DNA of 64,000 nucleotides from Arthrobacter sp. 135MFCol5.1 (GCF_000374865.1 NZ_KB895454.1:310001-374000); one strand, 5' to 3'; positions 34,141 to 43,486 are shown, numbered from the stretch's first letter. The notes: a model not told the origin generated them from the sequence alone. Numbers and translations: made by a program.

Positions 34141-34665
34141 TCAGGCCCTGCCGCCGCTGGCCCCTGCATCATCCAGCCCCTTGGCATAGGCCGCCTGGCC
34201 GGCATGCTGGAGGCAGTCCCCCAGAATGCTGACAAGCCGCACCCCAAGGGTCACCGGCGGATCCCAGCGCCTGTCCACCACGCGGTCCAGGTCCTGTTCT
34301 TCCAGGCTTTCGAGGACCTTCGTGGTCTGCCGGTGGACTGCTTCACAGTACTCAAGCAGGAGCTCACCGGATGCCCGGACAGCATCCACCTGGCCGCTGG
34401 AGTGGCCATAGCCCGTGTCGCCTTCCGCCAACGGGAGGCCAAAACGCGACACGAAGCCTTCCGACGTCCAGACCTGTTCCAACTCCGAGGCGGAGGCGAC
34501 CTGCGCATCCTCCACCCTCCCCAGGTGCCACACCAGCCAGGCGATGGAGTTGCCGCGGCCGGAGGGGCGGTGCTGGAGCTGTTCCTCGTCGAGCCCGTCG
34601 AGCACCTGCCGGACCAGGCCCGGGAGGCGGCCAAAGGACTCGAGGAGCAATTCTTTTGAATCCAT
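34141..34665 (-). CDS. DinB/mycothiol-S-transferase family protein
   Basis: A 174-aa four-helix-bundle protein of the DinB superfamily (DUF664 group). Likely metal ligands are the His of AWLVWHLGRVED and the His of CLQHAGQAAYAKG near the C-terminus, and RPSGRGNSIAWLVWHL is the family core. Members in actinobacteria include mycothiol-dependent transferases and maleylpyruvate isomerase-like enzymes; which applies is unknown. The ATG at 34665 is preferred, with AAAGGC upstream. Confidence 0.85.
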   Translation of the reverse strand: MDSKELLLESFGRLPGLVRQVLDGLDEEQLQHRPSGRGNSIAWLVWHLGRVEDAQVASASELEQVWTSEGFVSRFGLPLAEGDTGYGHSSGQVDAVRASGELLLEYCEAVHRQTTKVLESLEEQDLDRVVDRRWDPPVTLGVRLVSILGDCLQHAGQAAYAKGLDDAGASGGRA

Positions 34666-34852
34666 GGATCTGGCGCCTTTCGGGTTGCCCGGTCGGGGGA
34701 ACAATAAGGTTACTGAGTAAACATAATGCCCGTGAACAGGCGGCCCCAGTCAACACGTGCGTTTGTTTCGACTTTGAGGGGGACGCGGGGTACAAGGTAA
34801 CCAAGGTGCATCATGTCGTGGGCCGGGCGTTGACCGCAAGCAAGGAGAACCG

Positions 34853-36004
34853 ATGGAACGCAGCAATGTATCCCCGGACAGTCACGGGACAGAACCGTCC
34901 CGGACCCAGTCCCCCGCGGCAAGGATGTCAGCGCTCTGGGCGGATGGTTTGGGCAGGGCCAGCATCAGGGCCGTCCAGGCGCTCTCGCTGCTGGCGCTCG
35001 CCTGGGTGGCCGTGGTGGCCGCCACCCGGGTTCCGCTGGTGACCGTACCCGTTCTGGTCGCCCTGATCCTGGCGTCGGCAATGGCTCCCGCCGTGCGGTG
35101 GCTCGCCGCCCGCGGGTTCCCCCGGTCGCTGGCCGTGCTGTCATCCTTCCTGGTGATCATCGCCGTCGCGGCCGGAGTGGTGGGCGGCATCGTTGCACTG
35201 GTCCGCCAGCAGGCCCCGGTTCTGGCAGCACGGGCGGAAGCAGGGATTGGCCAACTGCAGCAATTCATCACCACGGGACCCGTCGCACTGACCGGCGCAC
35301 AAATCGACGCGGCCCGCAACGAATTCCAGAAGTTCCTTGCCGGCGGAACCCTGGGAGCCGATGCGCTGACCGGACTCAGGACCGCCGGGGAGATAGCTGC
35401 CGGCACGGTCCTGACGGCCGTCATCCTTTTCTTCTTCCTCAAGGACGGCGAGAGGATCCGGTCGTTCCTGATCGGGTTCCTTCCCGGCAACCATCAAGGA
35501 AAAGCACAGTTGGCCGCGGAACGCAGCCTCCTGGTGCTCGGCGGCTACGTCCGGGGCACCCTCATCATTGCCGCGATCGATGCGATCCTGGTGCTGGTGG
35601 GGCTGCTCATCCTTCGGGTCCCCCTGGCCGTGCCGCTGGCCGCCGTGGTCTTCCTGGGCGGGTTCATTCCGATCATCGGGGCAACCACCGCCGGCAGCCT
35701 CGCCGTACTGGTAGCCCTGGTGGAAAACGGGCCGGTACCGGCGCTCATCGTGCTGATCATCCTGGTGGCTGCCAACCAGTTCGAACACCACATCCTGCAG
35801 CCAGTCTTCATGGGCCGGGTCCTGCGGATCCACGGGCTGGTCATCATCCTGGCGCTGACGGCCGGGGCCACCTTGGCCGGGGTGGTCGGGGCGCTGCTCG
35901 CAGTCCCGCTGGCCGCCGTCGGATGGACCATCTACAGGACGCTGTCCGGACGCGAAGCAACGGCCGGCGATCCACCGGCACCGCCGCCGGCACCTTCGGC
36001 CTAG
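34853..36004 (+). CDS. AI-2E family transporter
   Basis: A 383-aa integral membrane protein with about eight hydrophobic segments arranged as in the AI-2E (UPF0118) family. The conserved ILFFFLKDGERIR near residue 195 and the GGFIPIIGATTAGSLAVLVAL segment are present, followed by ANQFEHHILQPVFMGRVLRIHGLVI. Members export small molecules or exchange ions; calling it an autoinducer transporter would be unjustified. AAGGAGAACC precedes the ATG. A Pro-rich tail ends it. It immediately precedes the stress-gene cluster. Confidence 0.92.
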   Translation: MERSNVSPDSHGTEPSRTQSPAARMSALWADGLGRASIRAVQALSLLALAWVAVVAATRVPLVTVPVLVALILASAMAPAVRWLAARGFPRSLAVLSSFLVIIAVAAGVVGGIVALVRQQAPVLAARAEAGIGQLQQFITTGPVALTGAQIDAARNEFQKFLAGGTLGADALTGLRTAGEIAAGTVLTAVILFFFLKDGERIRSFLIGFLPGNHQGKAQLAAERSLLVLGGYVRGTLIIAAIDAILVLVGLLILRVPLAVPLAAVVFLGGFIPIIGATTAGSLAVLVALVENGPVPALIVLIILVAANQFEHHILQPVFMGRVLRIHGLVIILALTAGATLAGVVGALLAVPLAAVGWTIYRTLSGREATAGDPPAPPPAPSA

Positions 36005-36029
36005 CGGCCCTCCTGCACGCCTGCTTCGG

Positions 36030-36071
36030 TGACTTTAGGCCCTAGAGTGCCGGTGGGGCGGGGGCCAGTCT
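36030..36071 (+). promoter_or_regulatory. DosR-type box and -10 of the tandem USP gene
   Basis: TGACTTTAGGCC (36030-36041) is followed by CAGTCT at 36066-36071, the standard spacing found at the other boxes in this region. The predicted start site is near 36078, giving a 38-nt leader before the USP ATG. Confidence 0.7.
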
Positions 36072-36115
36072 TGAAGGGCAGGAAGACCCTTTCACGACAA
36101 GCAGGAAGTGCGGCC

Positions 36116-36982
36116 ATGTCATCCCAGAAACCCATCGCCGTGGGCACCAACGATTCAGCACAAAGCCAGGCCGCAGTCTTGTGGGCTGCCCGCCGTGCAC
36201 ACGACGCCAAGCTGCCCCTGGTGATCCTCCACGTCGTCGATGACCGGTGGATCGCCGAGCCCTACCCCTGGTTCGGGACCCTGCAGCACGCTGGCGAGGA
36301 ACTCCTGAAGACCGCCGCCGCGCGCCTTGAAGGATCCGTCCCGATCACGCCCGCCACGGAAATGCTCACCGGGAGCGTGGGCGGATCGTTGGCCAAATAC
36401 TCCAAGAAGGCCTCCATGATGGTCATCGGCTCCGGGAGCGGACACCTCGGCGGCACCCTGGCCGACCGGGCGCTCCAGGTTGCCACCGCGGCGAAAGTCC
36501 CGGTCGCCGTTATCGGAACCCAGGACCTTGAGGGCAGGACGGGCGTCGTGGTGGGCGTGGATGGGTCCGCGGAATCGACCCAGGCTGTCGCGTTCGCCGC
36601 TGCCGAAGCAGACCGCAATGGTGACGAACTCACGGTCGTCTACGCCGTTAACATCCCGAATCCGGTCGTCGATGCGGGCCTGACACCCGGCGCCCTCGCT
36701 GACCTGATCGTCGATGAGGAACGCGTTGTTCTCTCCGAAACCGTCGCGGGGCTCAAGGAAGACTACCCCGACCTGACGGTGCACCAGCGCCTTGTATCGG
36801 ACAAGGGCCCGGTGGACGCCCTGGTCGACGCCGCCGCAGGGGCCCGCCTCCTGGTGGTGGGCAGCCGCGGACGGGGCGCCTTCAAGCGCCTGCTCCTTGG
36901 TTCCACCGCCCATGGCGTGCTGAAGCACCTTCCTTGCCCCACCATCATTACCCGGACCCAGGCCATGAAGGACACCATCTAG
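36116..36982 (+). CDS. Universal stress protein, tandem-domain
   Basis: A 288-aa protein with two USP domains. Domain 1 starts PIAVGTNDSAQSQAAV. Domain 2 starts VVVGVDGSAESTQAV and keeps the ATP-binding G-x2-G-x9-GS pattern in VGSRGRGAFKRLLLGSTAH. Domain 1 has the degenerate GSGSGHLGGTLADRAL. Tandem ATP-binding USPs are hallmark members of mycobacterial DosR regulons. It has exactly the same length as the tandem USP at 47808 and opens the same way (KPIAVG), so the two are paralogues. It lies behind a DosR-type box. Confidence 0.93.
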   Translation: MSSQKPIAVGTNDSAQSQAAVLWAARRAHDAKLPLVILHVVDDRWIAEPYPWFGTLQHAGEELLKTAAARLEGSVPITPATEMLTGSVGGSLAKYSKKASMMVIGSGSGHLGGTLADRALQVATAAKVPVAVIGTQDLEGRTGVVVGVDGSAESTQAVAFAAAEADRNGDELTVVYAVNIPNPVVDAGLTPGALADLIVDEERVVLSETVAGLKEDYPDLTVHQRLVSDKGPVDALVDAAAGARLLVVGSRGRGAFKRLLLGSTAHGVLKHLPCPTIITRTQAMKDTI

Positions 36983-37044
36983 CCGCAGAGCCTGCAGGTC
37001 CTCTTCCCCACCTGTCCATGACCCCACCCGGAAGGTCCGGCGCC

Positions 37045-38643
37045 ATGAAAAAACCCGCCGCAATCATCATGCTGATCCTTGGGATCCTGCTGGCACTCCC
37101 GGGCCTTGCAGCACTGGCGGGAGGCGCCGTGGCTTCCGCAGTGGGGTCGATCCAGGGAGACGGATTCCTCACGTCCGGTACGTCACGGTTCTCGGTGAAC
37201 TCCTTCGCCCTGACTTCCCCACGCGGCGACACCATGGGGCAGGAAGTGCCCGGCCGGCTTCCCTTTGACATTGGTACCCTGCGGCTGCGGGCAGAATCCG
37301 AGACGGCGGGCAAGGCGGTCTTCATTGGCATCGCACCGCAGGCCGACGTCGAAAAGTACCTGGCCGGCGTGCACCACTCCGAACTGCTCAACGTCTCCCA
37401 GCGGCCGTTCCGGGCCGATTATCGTGATGTTCCCGGGACCAGTCCTGCCACCCCGCCGGCGGACCAAGGCATCTGGAGCGCCTCGGTTTCCGGCTTCGGC
37501 CAGCAGGAACTCACCTGGAACCTGGCACCGGGGGCCTGGGAAATCGTGGTGATGAACGCTGACGCCTCCTCCGGCGTGGACGTCCAACTGCAGGCGGGCT
37601 TCCACTCAGACCTCTTCCGTCCGGCGGCCACGGCCCTGCTGGTGGCCGGGATTATTGCCCTGCTGATCGGGATAGCCCTGATCATTGTCGGCGCGGCTGG
37701 GCTGGGGCGGCACGCAGGACCCCCAAGGGGCGGCCCGCCGGTGGGAGCACCGGCAACCGCAGGCCCGGCGATGGCCATGGCCGGGCCAGGCCAGGCCGCC
37801 GGACCAGCAGTACCCGGCACTCCGGCGCCGTACGGGGCATTCCATGAACCACAAGCCTTCGCTCCGGTACCTGTTCCCCCCACGGGCTACCCGGCGAGGC
37901 TGGTGGGCGAACTGGATCCAGGCCTCTCCCGCTGGTTGTGGCTGGTCAAGTGGTTCCTGGCCATTCCACACTTCATCCTTCTGTTCTTCCTCTGGTTCGC
38001 CTTTGTCATCACCACGATCGTGGCAGGATTCGCCATCCTGTTCACCGGCCACTACCCGCGGGCACTGTTCGACTTCAACGTCGGCGTGATGCGCTGGAAC
38101 TGGCGGGTGGCCTTCTACGCCTACGCCGCCGTCGGCACCGATCTCTACCCGCCTTTCACGCTGAGGCGCACCAACTATCCTGCCGACTTCGACGTGGACT
38201 ACCCTGAGCGGCTCTCCCGCGGCCTGGTCCTGGTGAAATGGTGGCTCCTGGCCATCCCGCATCTTCTCCTCGTGGCCGCATTCGCGGGCACCACGGGCGC
38301 CGTATGGCGGTGGGAGGCAGGGAACGACATCATCGGTGGCACGTATGAACGCGGATCGGGCCTGTCCCTCCTGGGCCTGCTGGTGCTGATTGCGGCGGTC
38401 ATCCTGTTGTTCACCGGCCGCTACCAGCGTCCATTGTTCGATTTCATCCTCGGCGTGGACCGCTGGATCTACCGGGTCCTGGTGTACACCTCACTGATGA
38501 GTGACGAGTACCCGCCCTTCCGGCTTGACCAAGGTGCCGGTGAGCCCGGCGTGGCCCCGGCCGCTCCCCCGGCGGGCCTTCCACCCGCCGCGGCCGGGCC
38601 GCCGCCGGCGGGCGGGCCCCAAAGCGTGGGGCCGGTGCAGTGA
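37045..38643 (+). CDS. DUF4389 domain-containing membrane protein
   Basis: A 532-aa membrane protein. A signal-anchor begins at MKKPAAIIMLILGILLALPG. An extracytoplasmic beta-rich domain follows, then a membrane helix near 200 and a Gly/Pro/Ala-rich linker. Two DUF4389 repeats come last, each with paired helices and a conserved end: ILFTGHYPRALFDFNVGVMRW plus YPPFTL, then LLFTGRYQRPLFDFILGVDRW plus YPPFRL. No function is assigned to the family. It starts 62 bp after the USP gene, probably in one transcript. Confidence 0.88.
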   Translation: MKKPAAIIMLILGILLALPGLAALAGGAVASAVGSIQGDGFLTSGTSRFSVNSFALTSPRGDTMGQEVPGRLPFDIGTLRLRAESETAGKAVFIGIAPQADVEKYLAGVHHSELLNVSQRPFRADYRDVPGTSPATPPADQGIWSASVSGFGQQELTWNLAPGAWEIVVMNADASSGVDVQLQAGFHSDLFRPAATALLVAGIIALLIGIALIIVGAAGLGRHAGPPRGGPPVGAPATAGPAMAMAGPGQAAGPAVPGTPAPYGAFHEPQAFAPVPVPPTGYPARLVGELDPGLSRWLWLVKWFLAIPHFILLFFLWFAFVITTIVAGFAILFTGHYPRALFDFNVGVMRWNWRVAFYAYAAVGTDLYPPFTLRRTNYPADFDVDYPERLSRGLVLVKWWLLAIPHLLLVAAFAGTTGAVWRWEAGNDIIGGTYERGSGLSLLGLLVLIAAVILLFTGRYQRPLFDFILGVDRWIYRVLVYTSLMSDEYPPFRLDQGAGEPGVAPAAPPAGLPPAAAGPPPAGGPQSVGPVQ

Positions 38644-38683
38644 CCTTCGCCCCTACCTCCCGGCCGCCGGGGCGAACGATGAT
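38641..38683 (+). promoter_or_regulatory. DosR-type box and -10 of the single-domain USP gene
   Basis: TGACCTTCGCCC (38641-38652) overlaps the stop codon of the DUF4389 gene. GATGAT at 38678-38683 is one base further away than at the other boxes, so this is a weaker member of the set. Confidence 0.5.
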
Positions 38684-38718
38684 GGGCGTGACCAGCCGGG
38701 TCCGATGAAGGAGCAGAC

Positions 38719-39186
38719 ATGAGCGTTGCCGGGGCACCGATAACCAACATCGTGGTGGGCGTCGACGGATCGGAGGCGTCCGTTGAAGCCCTCCGCCAGG
38801 CCCAGCGGATGGCCGTCCCGTTGGGCGCCAAAGTCCAGGCGGTAGCCTGCTGGGACTACCCCCAGGTGTATACCGGCTACGTGATGATGGGCGTGGAAGG
38901 CTTCGAGGAAGGCGCTAAAGCAGTCCTCGACGGCGCCGTGACGCAGGCCTTCGGCGCCGACACGCCGTCGAACGTCACCGCCACGCTGGTCCGGAGCCAT
39001 CCGCGGGAGGCGCTGATCGACGCCAGCCGCGAGGCTGACATGGTCGTGGTGGGGCGCCGCGGGCACGGCGGGTTCGGCGGCCTGCTCCTGGGCTCGGTGA
39101 GCTCCGCCGTCGTCGCCCATGCCCACTGCCCGGTCCTGGTGGTTCACACCCCGGAGGCCAGCACCGCCGATTCCAAGGCCTCCTGA
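38719..39186 (+). CDS. Universal stress protein, single-domain
   Basis: A 155-aa USP with NIVVGVDGSEASVEAL at the N-terminus and the ATP-binding signature VGRRGHGGFGGLLLGSVSS plus a HAHCPVLVV end. The insertion WDYPQVYTGYVMMGVEGFEEG is shared in form with the USP at 43916 (WDVPAGYGIYLAVGIEGFKYA), showing that these two are close paralogues. It is separated from the deacetylase gene by about 50 bp. Confidence 0.94.
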   Translation: MSVAGAPITNIVVGVDGSEASVEALRQAQRMAVPLGAKVQAVACWDYPQVYTGYVMMGVEGFEEGAKAVLDGAVTQAFGADTPSNVTATLVRSHPREALIDASREADMVVVGRRGHGGFGGLLLGSVSSAVVAHAHCPVLVVHTPEASTADSKAS

Positions 39187-39238
39187 CGGCGACGGCGACG
39201 ACGCCAACAGCCACCGGCGTGCCGGGCGGGTGAGGCAA

Positions 39239-40234
39239 GTGCCGGCGGATGACGTACGACGACGGACGCTCGCCCTGGCGATCGCCGGCGCGCTGGTGGT
39301 CCTCGCCGTCGCCCTGGCCCTGTTTCGCCCCGCACCGGCGGCCGGCCCGCCCCTGCCCACCCCGTCGGGGGCGTCTGACGCCCCGGCCGCAACCCAACCC
39401 ATCCGGTCCGCATCAGCCAGCGCGGATGCTGCCCCCGGCACTGCGCCGCCGGCAGAAACGGACACGCCCGAAGCGGGCGGGACACCGGTGGAACCTCCAG
39501 CCACGATCCCGCCGGCCGGGCCCTCCGAGGTACCGGATGAACCGGTGGCACCCCCGGCACCTCCGGCTCCCCCGGCTCCCCCGCTCCCGGAGTTTCCCGA
39601 AGCCCTCCGCGGCCAGGACCTCACAGTCGTTCCCGGGGCAGGCCCCAACGTCGCACTCACCTTCGATGCCGGAGCCAACGCGGCAGGGCTGGCTGGAATC
39701 CTGTCCACCCTCGCGGCCAAGGGCGTTGCCGGCACTTTCTTCCTGACCGGAAACTGGGCTGCCAGCAACCCGCAGGGAGTGGCACAGATTGCCGCAGCCG
39801 GGCACCGGGTGGCAAACCATTCCATGACGCATCCAGGGTTAACCGGGCTGGCAGGGGACGCCATCGTCAACGAGGTGCGAAGTGCAGAACAGGCCATCCT
39901 GGCCGCGGGCGCCGACCCCAGGCCCCTGTTCCGGTTCCCCTACGGGGACCGTGATGCGCGGACCATCGCGGCCGTCAACGCCCTGGGATATGTGGCTGTT
40001 CGATGGACGGTGGACACTTTGGGGTGGAAAGGAACCAGTGGCGGCGCCAGCGTCCAGTCGGTGGCCGACCGTGTCCAGGCCGGGCTGCAGCCCGGGGAGA
40101 TCATCCTGATGCACATCGGTTCAAATCCCGACGACGGCACCACGCTCGACGCGGACGCCCTCCCCCGGGTCATCGACCGCATCAGGGCCGCTGGCTACGG
40201 TTTTGTCACTCTCGATGCCCTGCTGGCGCGCTAG
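39239..40234 (+). CDS. Polysaccharide deacetylase (NodB/CE4) family protein, membrane-anchored
   Basis: A 331-aa protein with an N-terminal signal-anchor (TLALAIAGALVVLAVALALF), a Pro/Ala-rich linker of about 100 residues and a NodB domain. Motif 1 is LTFDAGAN, so the metal-binding second Asp of the usual TFDDG is Ala. Motif 2 HSMTHPGL and motif 3 RFPYGDRD are intact, and LMHIGS is present near the end. It may N-deacetylate peptidoglycan or another glycan with an altered metal site. GTG at 39239 is preferred (GAGG upstream); GTG at 39230 is possible. Confidence 0.85.
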   Translation: MPADDVRRRTLALAIAGALVVLAVALALFRPAPAAGPPLPTPSGASDAPAATQPIRSASASADAAPGTAPPAETDTPEAGGTPVEPPATIPPAGPSEVPDEPVAPPAPPAPPAPPLPEFPEALRGQDLTVVPGAGPNVALTFDAGANAAGLAGILSTLAAKGVAGTFFLTGNWAASNPQGVAQIAAAGHRVANHSMTHPGLTGLAGDAIVNEVRSAEQAILAAGADPRPLFRFPYGDRDARTIAAVNALGYVAVRWTVDTLGWKGTSGGASVQSVADRVQAGLQPGEIILMHIGSNPDDGTTLDADALPRVIDRIRAAGYGFVTLDALLAR

Positions 40235-40254
40235 CCTCCGGCCGCACCACCATC

Positions 40255-43026
40255 ATGGGCAACAAGACGCCGGCAGGGACCACCCCGGCAGGCACCCCGG
40301 GCCCGGCCCACCATGGACTGCCCGTCCACGAAGTGGTGCTGCTGTTTGGCACGGACACCGCCATAGGCCTGGACCCGGCCGAGGTGGTCCGCCGGCGGGC
40401 GCAGTTCGGCGCGAACATGCTTCCCCGGCCACGGCGCGGGGGTATTGCCGGCAAACTCGGGCGCCAGTTCAACAACCCGCTGGTTTACGTCCTGCTGGCG
40501 TCCGCCGCGGTGACCGCGTTCCTTCGCGGGTTCCTGGACGCCGGGGTGATCCTCGCCGTGGTTCTGGTCAATACGCTCATCGGTTTCATCCAGGAGGTTC
40601 GGGCCGACGCGGCCCTCGATGCCCTCCACTCCATGGTTCGCACCCATGCGGCAGTCGTGCGGCGCGGCGAAAGGTTGAGCGTTCCCTCCGAAGACCTGGT
40701 GCCCGGAGACCTGGTGCTGCTGGAAGCGGGTGACAGGGTCCCCGCCGACCTGCGCCTGGTCCGCCTTTCAGCGATGCGGGTGGATGAATCCGCCCTGAGC
40801 GGCGAATCCGAACCGGTTGCCAAGGACCAGGTGGTGCTCCCCCGGTCCACACCCGTGGCAGACCGGCGGAACATGCTGTACAGCGGCACGTTGGTGACTG
40901 CCGGAACCGGGGCAGGGATCGTCGTCGCTATCGGCGGCGAAACCGAACTCGGCGAAATCCACCGGCTCATCGGCGACATCCGGCCCGAGGCCACGCCCCT
41001 TACGCGCAAGCTGGCACGGTTCAGCACAACGCTTACCGCGGCCATCCTTGCCCTGGCGGGCGTGGCTTTCCTTGCCGGCGTGGCACGCGGTGAACCGCCC
41101 GAAGAAATGTTCACCGCAGCCGTCGCCCTTGCCGTTGGGGCCATCCCCGAAGGCCTGCCAGCCGCTGTCACGGTGGCCCTTGCCATCGGCGTCCGCCGGA
41201 TGGCGAGGCGCCGTGCCGTGGTCCGCCGGCTTCCGGTTGTGGAGACGATCGGCAGTGTCACCGTGATCTGTTCGGACAAAACAGGAACCTTCACCGAAAA
41301 CCAGATGACCGTCCGAGTCCTCTGGACCCCTGCCGGCAGGTATGGCGTGACAGGCACCGGCTACAGCCCGGAGGGACACATCATTCCCCCAGGCACCATC
41401 CACACCGGCGGCACAGCGCAGCCGCCGGTGTCCCTGGGGCGCGACGGGATCCGGGACGAGGCACTGCGATGGTGCCTCCTGGCTGGGGCAGCCTGCAATG
41501 ACGCCGGTGTCCGCCGCGAGGGAGCAACCTGGCAGGTGCGCGGAGATCCCACCGAGGCCGCGATGCTGGTGGCCGCCGGGAAGGGAGGCATCTCGCTTGC
41601 GGAGTTCCTCGCCGGCTGGCCGCGGCACGCCGAACTGGCCTTTACTCCTGAGCGTCAGTTCATGGCCACGATGCATCGCTCCGCGCATCCGGACGGTACC
41701 GGGTTCGTGTTTGTCAAAGGCGCCGTGGAACGTGTCCTTGAACTCTGCGGTGGCGAGATGGACGCACAAGGCGGCGCCAGGCCGCTCCGCAGGCAGGCCG
41801 TGGCCAATGCTGCACATGCGCTCGCCGACGGTGGACTGCGTGTGCTGGCAACGGCCATGATGCGCCTCCCCGCGGCTACCGGAGCCCTTGACGGCACGGA
41901 GTTGGAAGGACGCATGACCCTGACCGGGCTCCAGGCAATGCACGATCCGCCGCGTGAAGCGGCGGCATCGTCAGTCCTGGCGTGCCGACGCGCCGGGGTG
42001 GCCGTCAAGATGATCACCGGCGACCACGTCCGGACCGCCCTGACTGTCGCCGCGGCGGTAGGGCTGACCAACGGTCCAGAACCCGGAGCAGCGCTCACCG
42101 GCGCGGAGCTGGACACCATTCCAGCCGATCGGCTGCCGGATGCGGTGGAACGCGCCACGGTGTTCGCCCGGGTTTCCCCGGAACAGAAGCTCCGCCTTAT
42201 TCAGGCCCTCCAGTCCCGGGGCCATGTGGCGGCCATGACCGGGGACGGCGTCAACGATGCGCCCGCCCTCCGGCAGGCCAATGTTGGCATATCCATGGGG
42301 CGCAGCGGAACCGAGGTGGCCAAGGAAGCCTCGGACATTGTCCTGACGGATGACGACTTTGCCACCATTGAGGCTGCCGTTGAAGAAGGACGGAACGTTT
42401 TCGACAACCTGGTCAAGTTCATGGTCTGGACCCTGCCAACCAACATGGCAGAGGGGCTGGTGATCCTGGCGGCCATCCTGGCGGGCGGGACGCTCCCCAT
42501 CCTCCCTACCCAGATCCTCTGGATAAACATGACCACAGCCGTTGCCCTTGGGCTGATGCTCGCCTTCGAACCGAAAGAGCCCGGACTGATGACCCGGCCG
42601 CCGAGGGCACCGGACCGTCCGCTCCTGACCTGGGCCCTCACCGTGCGCGTCATGCTCGTCTCAGCGCTCCTGGTCGCGGGCACCTGGTGGCTCTTTGGCC
42701 ACGAGCTCACCGTCGGTGCATCCGTTGCCCAGGCCCGGACGTCCGCCGTGAATCTCTTCGTGGCCGTTGAGGTCTCCTACCTCTTCAGCTGCCGGTCCCT
42801 TACCCGGCCGGCCTGGCGGATCAGGCCATTCGGCAACCGCTGGCTCCTCCTCGGGGTGGGCCTCCAGTCCGCCGGACAGGTGGCCCTCACCTACGTTCCC
42901 CTCATGAACGAACTCTTCCATACCGCCCCCATCGGACTGGATGCCTGGCTGCGGATCCTCGGCCTGGCCATGCTCGCATCCTTGGCGGTCGCCGTCGACA
43001 AGCGCCTGCGCCGGCAGGGTTTCTAG
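40255..43026 (+). CDS. Cation-transporting P-type ATPase (P2A, CtpF-like)
   Basis: A 923-aa ion pump. An N-terminal cation-ATPase domain (HHGLPVHEVVLLFGTD) is followed by actuator motif LSGESEP, the membrane motif PEGLPAAVTVALAIG, phosphorylation site ICSDKTGTFTENQMTV, and hinge MTGDGVNDAPALRQANVGI. Four to six C-terminal membrane helices complete it. The PEGLPA motif marks the Ca/Mn-type P2 group to which mycobacterial CtpF, a DosR-regulon member, belongs. The ion specificity is not proven. The start has no strong SD and lies 20 bp after the deacetylase, so it is probably co-transcribed. Confidence 0.9.
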   Translation: MGNKTPAGTTPAGTPGPAHHGLPVHEVVLLFGTDTAIGLDPAEVVRRRAQFGANMLPRPRRGGIAGKLGRQFNNPLVYVLLASAAVTAFLRGFLDAGVILAVVLVNTLIGFIQEVRADAALDALHSMVRTHAAVVRRGERLSVPSEDLVPGDLVLLEAGDRVPADLRLVRLSAMRVDESALSGESEPVAKDQVVLPRSTPVADRRNMLYSGTLVTAGTGAGIVVAIGGETELGEIHRLIGDIRPEATPLTRKLARFSTTLTAAILALAGVAFLAGVARGEPPEEMFTAAVALAVGAIPEGLPAAVTVALAIGVRRMARRRAVVRRLPVVETIGSVTVICSDKTGTFTENQMTVRVLWTPAGRYGVTGTGYSPEGHIIPPGTIHTGGTAQPPVSLGRDGIRDEALRWCLLAGAACNDAGVRREGATWQVRGDPTEAAMLVAAGKGGISLAEFLAGWPRHAELAFTPERQFMATMHRSAHPDGTGFVFVKGAVERVLELCGGEMDAQGGARPLRRQAVANAAHALADGGLRVLATAMMRLPAATGALDGTELEGRMTLTGLQAMHDPPREAAASSVLACRRAGVAVKMITGDHVRTALTVAAAVGLTNGPEPGAALTGAELDTIPADRLPDAVERATVFARVSPEQKLRLIQALQSRGHVAAMTGDGVNDAPALRQANVGISMGRSGTEVAKEASDIVLTDDDFATIEAAVEEGRNVFDNLVKFMVWTLPTNMAEGLVILAAILAGGTLPILPTQILWINMTTAVALGLMLAFEPKEPGLMTRPPRAPDRPLLTWALTVRVMLVSALLVAGTWWLFGHELTVGASVAQARTSAVNLFVAVEVSYLFSCRSLTRPAWRIRPFGNRWLLLGVGLQSAGQVALTYVPLMNELFHTAPIGLDAWLRILGLAMLASLAVAVDKRLRRQGF

Positions 43027-43095
43027 ATCGTTTTCCCGCTGGCTCACGAGCGGCGGCGGATCTGCCGGCGCAGGGCTCCGGTGCCGGCCGGAACG

Positions 43096-43137
43096 GGACT
43101 AATGGCTCTGCCTGCGCCCACCCCGCAATCCAATACT
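43096..43137 (+). promoter_or_regulatory. DosR-type box and -10 of the SHOCT-DUF3040 unit
   Basis: GGACTAATGGCT (43096-43107) is followed by AATACT at 43132-43137, the standard spacing. The predicted start site is near 43144, 48 nt before the SHOCT GTG. Confidence 0.6.
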
Positions 43138-43191
43138 GGAAGGGAAGGCAGCCGGTTGGCGGCGGCCTTCTGTGAATCGGAGGTCGGGGAA

Positions 43192-43449
43192 GTGTACGGC
43201 TGGAACGACGGCATGGGCCTGTGGGGCTATGCCCTGATGAGCATCAGCATGCTGGTGGTCTGGGGAGCGATCATCACCGGCATTGTGCTGCTGGCCCGAT
43301 CACTGCGGGCCCCCTCCCCGCACAATCCACAGCCTCCGTCTCCGCGGATGGCGGAAGACCTGCTGGCGGAGCGTTTCGCCCGCGGGGAGATCGACGTTGC
43401 GGAGTACCAGAACAGGCTGGCCGTCCTGCGCGGCCGCCCGGGCACCTGA
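43192..43449 (+). CDS. Small membrane protein with C-terminal SHOCT domain
   Basis: An 85-aa protein with one membrane helix (ALMSISMLVVWGAIITGIVLLA) and a SHOCT motif (EDLLAERFARGEIDVAEYQNRLAVLRG). SHOCT segments are short helical modules found at protein ends, thought to aid oligomerisation. The GTG is chosen from GGAGG eight bases upstream. It is followed by the DUF3040 gene after 37 bp. Confidence 0.8.
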   Translation: MYGWNDGMGLWGYALMSISMLVVWGAIITGIVLLARSLRAPSPHNPQPPSPRMAEDLLAERFARGEIDVAEYQNRLAVLRGRPGT

Positions 43450-43486
43450 GCCAAAGTCCGCAGGAAACGGACACGGGGAGCCCACG

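Noticed and set aside
34769..34780. CGACTTTGAGGG before the AI-2E transporter
   Set aside because: The right half-site is missing and no -10 is at the standard distance.
40118..40129. GGTTCAAATCCC, resembling a tRNA T-arm
   Set aside because: It encodes IGSNP of the deacetylase, and no acceptor or anticodon stems surround it.
43448..43459. GAGCCAAAGTCC, a DosR-box-like sequence before the DUF3040 gene
   Set aside because: The fixed geometry would put the transcript start downstream of the DUF3040 ATG, and no -10 hexamer is at the expected place.
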